This document shows, one piece after another, positions 61,697-64,000 of a stretch of 64,000 bases of DNA. Within the stretch, counting starts at the first letter, position 1. Every line of letters begins with the position of its first letter. The DNA is from Takakia lepidozioides (lineage: Eukaryota > Streptophyta > Takakiopsida > Takakiales > Takakiaceae): the NCBI GenBank assembly GCA_030704615.1, contig CM060734.1, positions 26,412,001 to 26,476,000 on the forward strand, written 5' to 3'. A program made the position numbers and the translations under genes. The notes beneath the pieces were generated by a model. The model was not told the DNA's origin, made no database searches, and worked only from the letters and a program-made list of their open reading frames with translations.

Positions 61697-63937
61697 GTGG
61701 GAAGTCAGCCCATAATTGCACTTGACTGAAGGGGTGATATTGGACTGACTTTGGTGACAGTAGATGGAATCAGAGTGCTGTCCTAATTCTGGGTTTGGGT
61801 GGTATGGCTGAACGAGATGTGGTGTCGTGTTTGCTGCATGAATTCTAGGCTGTCATTGTCAGTTGCTAGCAACAAGGCAAGGATGTATGCATGATTTGTG
61901 CAGAGGCATGGATAGCTGAAGGAGTAGGGATGGAGTGTGGGTCCAGATTCATCCAAGAGGGCCGGATTTCAAGCTTCAAATCACCTATGACTCCCTGTGG
62001 AAGGATAGCTACAATAAACCTGCATGGGTAGATGGTCAACTGGAAGCCGCAACAACATCGGACGATTGATAAAATCAGGCACAGCTCATGAAGGCACCTT
62101 CTTCAACATGTTTCACCCTGTTTTTCCCTCTTACCAGAATCGGCCCTAAATGTTGAATTTTGCAAGTTAGCTGGTTGAATGAACCTTAAATAGTTTGGAG
62201 TGACTTGGACATGATACTGCCAATGTGACAACATGATAAGTATCCAGAAACAGGTAACAGAGACGAGGAGAAGCTGTGGAATGAATACTTTTCTGACCCC
62301 GTCAACAGTGGGACAATCGAGCAAAAAGGTGAATGCCTGTTGGATTACAAAGAGTAGCAGATGCAATTGAGCATAGGAACTAGAGTGAGAAGTTGAGTTG
62401 GGTGTTTCCTAGAACAGATGTAGGCTGTCATTGTCAGCTGCTAGCAGCAAGGGAATGATGTATGCATGATTTGTGCAGAGGCATGGATAGCTGAAGGAGC
62501 AGGGATAGAGTGTGGGTCCAGATTCATCCAAGAGGGCCGCATTTCAAGCTCCACATTACCTACGATTCCTTGTGGAAGGAAAGCTACAAGACCTGCATGG
62601 GTAGATGGTCAACTGGAAGCCACAGCAGCGGCGGCGCCACACTTGATAAATCAGACACTGCTAATGATGGCACCTTCTTCAACATATTTCACCCTATTTT
62701 TTCCTCTTATCAAGGACAATGTGGTGAGGGCACCTTCTTCTTCGACCTATTTCAGCCTGTTTTGCCCTCTCATCAGACTCGGCCCTGAGATGCATATTGA
62801 ATTCTGTAAGTTAGCTCGTTGGGTGGATCTGTGGTGGTTTGGGGTGACTTTGACAAGTAGGGTTGGGTTGTTTGCTGGAAGAACTTCACGCCGTCAGTGT
62901 CAGCTGCTAGCAGCAAGGCTGAGGATGTATTCATGATTGTACACAGGCAGGGATAGCTGAAGGACCAGGGATAGAGGTCCAGATTCATCCAAGAGGGCCG
63001 GATTTCAAACAAGTTTAGGGTCTGATTCCCTGTGGATCAGTAGCTACAAGTGGGTAGATGGTCGACTGGAAACAGCAGTGGCAGCAGCACAATTGGTAGA
63101 ACAAGGCACTACTAATGAAGGTACATTCTTCAACACATCTCCCCCTGTTTTTCCCTGCTATCAGAGTCGTCCCTACATTTTCATGTTGAATTCTACAAGT
63201 TAGCTCGTTGGTGGATCTATGGTGGGAGAGTTAGCTTGGTCTTAGCAGGCCATGATTCAATCTCTGCCTGTTTTGCCGCAGCAGCATCGGCACAATTGAT
63301 AAAATCAGGCACTGCTCTTCTTCTTACCTTTGGTGGTCGGGTCCTTCACGAACACCACGTGCCCTTTCTCATTGGCAGCCTCACTGGGCTGCGAAGGCAC
63401 CTTCTTCAACACATTTCACCCTGTTTTTCCCTCTTATCAGAATCGGCCCTAAATTTTCATGTTGAATTCTGCAAGTTAGTTGGTTGAGTGAACCTTAAAT
63501 AGTTTGGAGTGACTTTGACATGATACTGCCAATGTGACAACAGGAAAGTATCCAGAAACAGGTAACAGAGATGATGAGAAGTTGTGGAATGAGTACTTTT
63601 CTGACCCCAGTCAATGTTGGGACAACCGAGGCAAAAAGGTGAATGCCTGTATAATTACAGAGAGTAGCAGACGCAATTCAGCATAGGAATGAGTGTGATA
63701 AGCTGAGTTGGGTGTTTCCTAGAACAAATGTAGGCTGACATTGTCAGCTGCTAGCAGCAAGGCAACGTTGAATGCATGATTTGTGCAGAGCCATGGATAG
63801 CTGAAGGAGCAGGGATAGAGCGTGGATCCATATTCATCCAAGAGGGCCAGATTTACCTTGCACAAGATTACCTATGATTCTCTGTGGATCAATACCTGGG
63901 AGTGCCATGATTGCAAGTTATGGGCGACATGGGGATT
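61697..63937. repeat. Diverged repeat blocks downstream of the PPR pseudogene
   Basis: No gene. A block with GTCAGCTGCTAGCAGCAAGG and CATGATTTGTGCAGAGGCATG, then GATTCATCCAAGAGGGCCGG, starts near 61850, 62420, 62893 and 63732. A block with CTTCTTCAACA, CCCTGTTTTTCCCTCTTA and TTGAATTCTGCAAGTTAG lies near 62098, 62735, 63126 and 63402. A 235-bp block (GACATGATACTGCCAATGTGA to GGGTGTTTCCTAGAACA) occurs at about 62208 and 63516. Together they make up to four diverged units. A stray PPR word (MAERDVVSC) lies at 61803-61830. They may be duplicated 3' flanks of an ancestral PPR gene. Confidence 0.7.
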
Positions 63938-64000
63938 GGATCTATGAGCAAATGTTGCAGGAAGGGGTGAAGCCCAACCACATCACATTCGTTTGCATTT
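63938..64000 (+). pseudogene. PPR fragment at window end
   Basis: Encodes YEQMLQEGVKPNHITFVCI, one PPR motif end, and runs off the window. It follows the diverged repeat blocks, so another PPR unit probably begins here. Whether it is part of an intact gene cannot be judged. Confidence 0.6.

Noticed and set aside
62098-63480. CRISPR-like or regularly spaced array
   Set aside because: Blocks are long, diverged and irregularly spaced in plant nuclear DNA. They are ordinary segmental duplications.

Overview
This window is nuclear DNA of a land plant. Two conserved genes with many introns read through cleanly: a CHD1-type chromatin remodeler (plant CHR5 type) and the peroxisome membrane protein PEX3. 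The rest is mostly transposable elements plus a decayed PLS/DYW pentatricopeptide (PPR) locus. The 28-kb CHD1 gene with introns full of retroelements, the animal-like LINEs and the PPR style suggest a large-genome non-flowering plant such as a fern or lycophyte. That placement is inference.

Layout. 1-3.2 kb: purine/pyrimidine-rich repeat arrays, then a decayed En/Spm (CACTA) accessory ORF. 3.97-15.7 kb: a CACTA transposon with a TNP2-type transposase (Transposase_21 and DUF4216-like parts) and a right terminus reading CACTACTGCAAAAAGGGGGG inward. A complete Ty3/gypsy chromovirus (6679-13641, minus strand) sits inside a TNP2 exon. It has two 725-bp LTRs, a 5-bp target duplication, an initiator-tRNA-Met primer site and a C-terminal chromodomain. 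15.7-21.5 kb: no clear gene; short repeats and a second, more decayed copy of the array plus accessory ORF.

21.5-49.4 kb (minus): the CHD1 gene. I assembled 31 coding exons by hand. Splice phases agree throughout and give about 1,920 residues: acidic N-terminus, tandem chromodomains, SNF2 helicase, SANT-SLIDE-like region and a C-terminal helical domain. Its introns hold about ten 3' ends of one LINE family plus a second LINE family. 50.6-53.9 kb (plus): PEX3 in seven exons (397 residues), divergent from CHD1 across about 1.2 kb, with one probable GC-AG intron. 55.4-58.0 kb (minus): a dead plant-type L1 LINE next to a CACTA-like terminus. 58.4-61.7 kb (plus): a DYW-class PPR pseudogene expanded by internal tandem duplication, followed by 2.2 kb of diverged repeats and another PPR fragment at the window edge.

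The most unusual signal is the first LINE family. Its ORF stop codon lies about 6 nt from the 3' end, with no poly(A) and almost no 3' UTR. Nine of ten 3' ends abut TCT. Where target duplications can be read, TCT belongs to the target, and several copies sit in (GA)n/(CT)n tracts. One insertion is only 30 bp long yet flanked by a perfect 16-bp target duplication.
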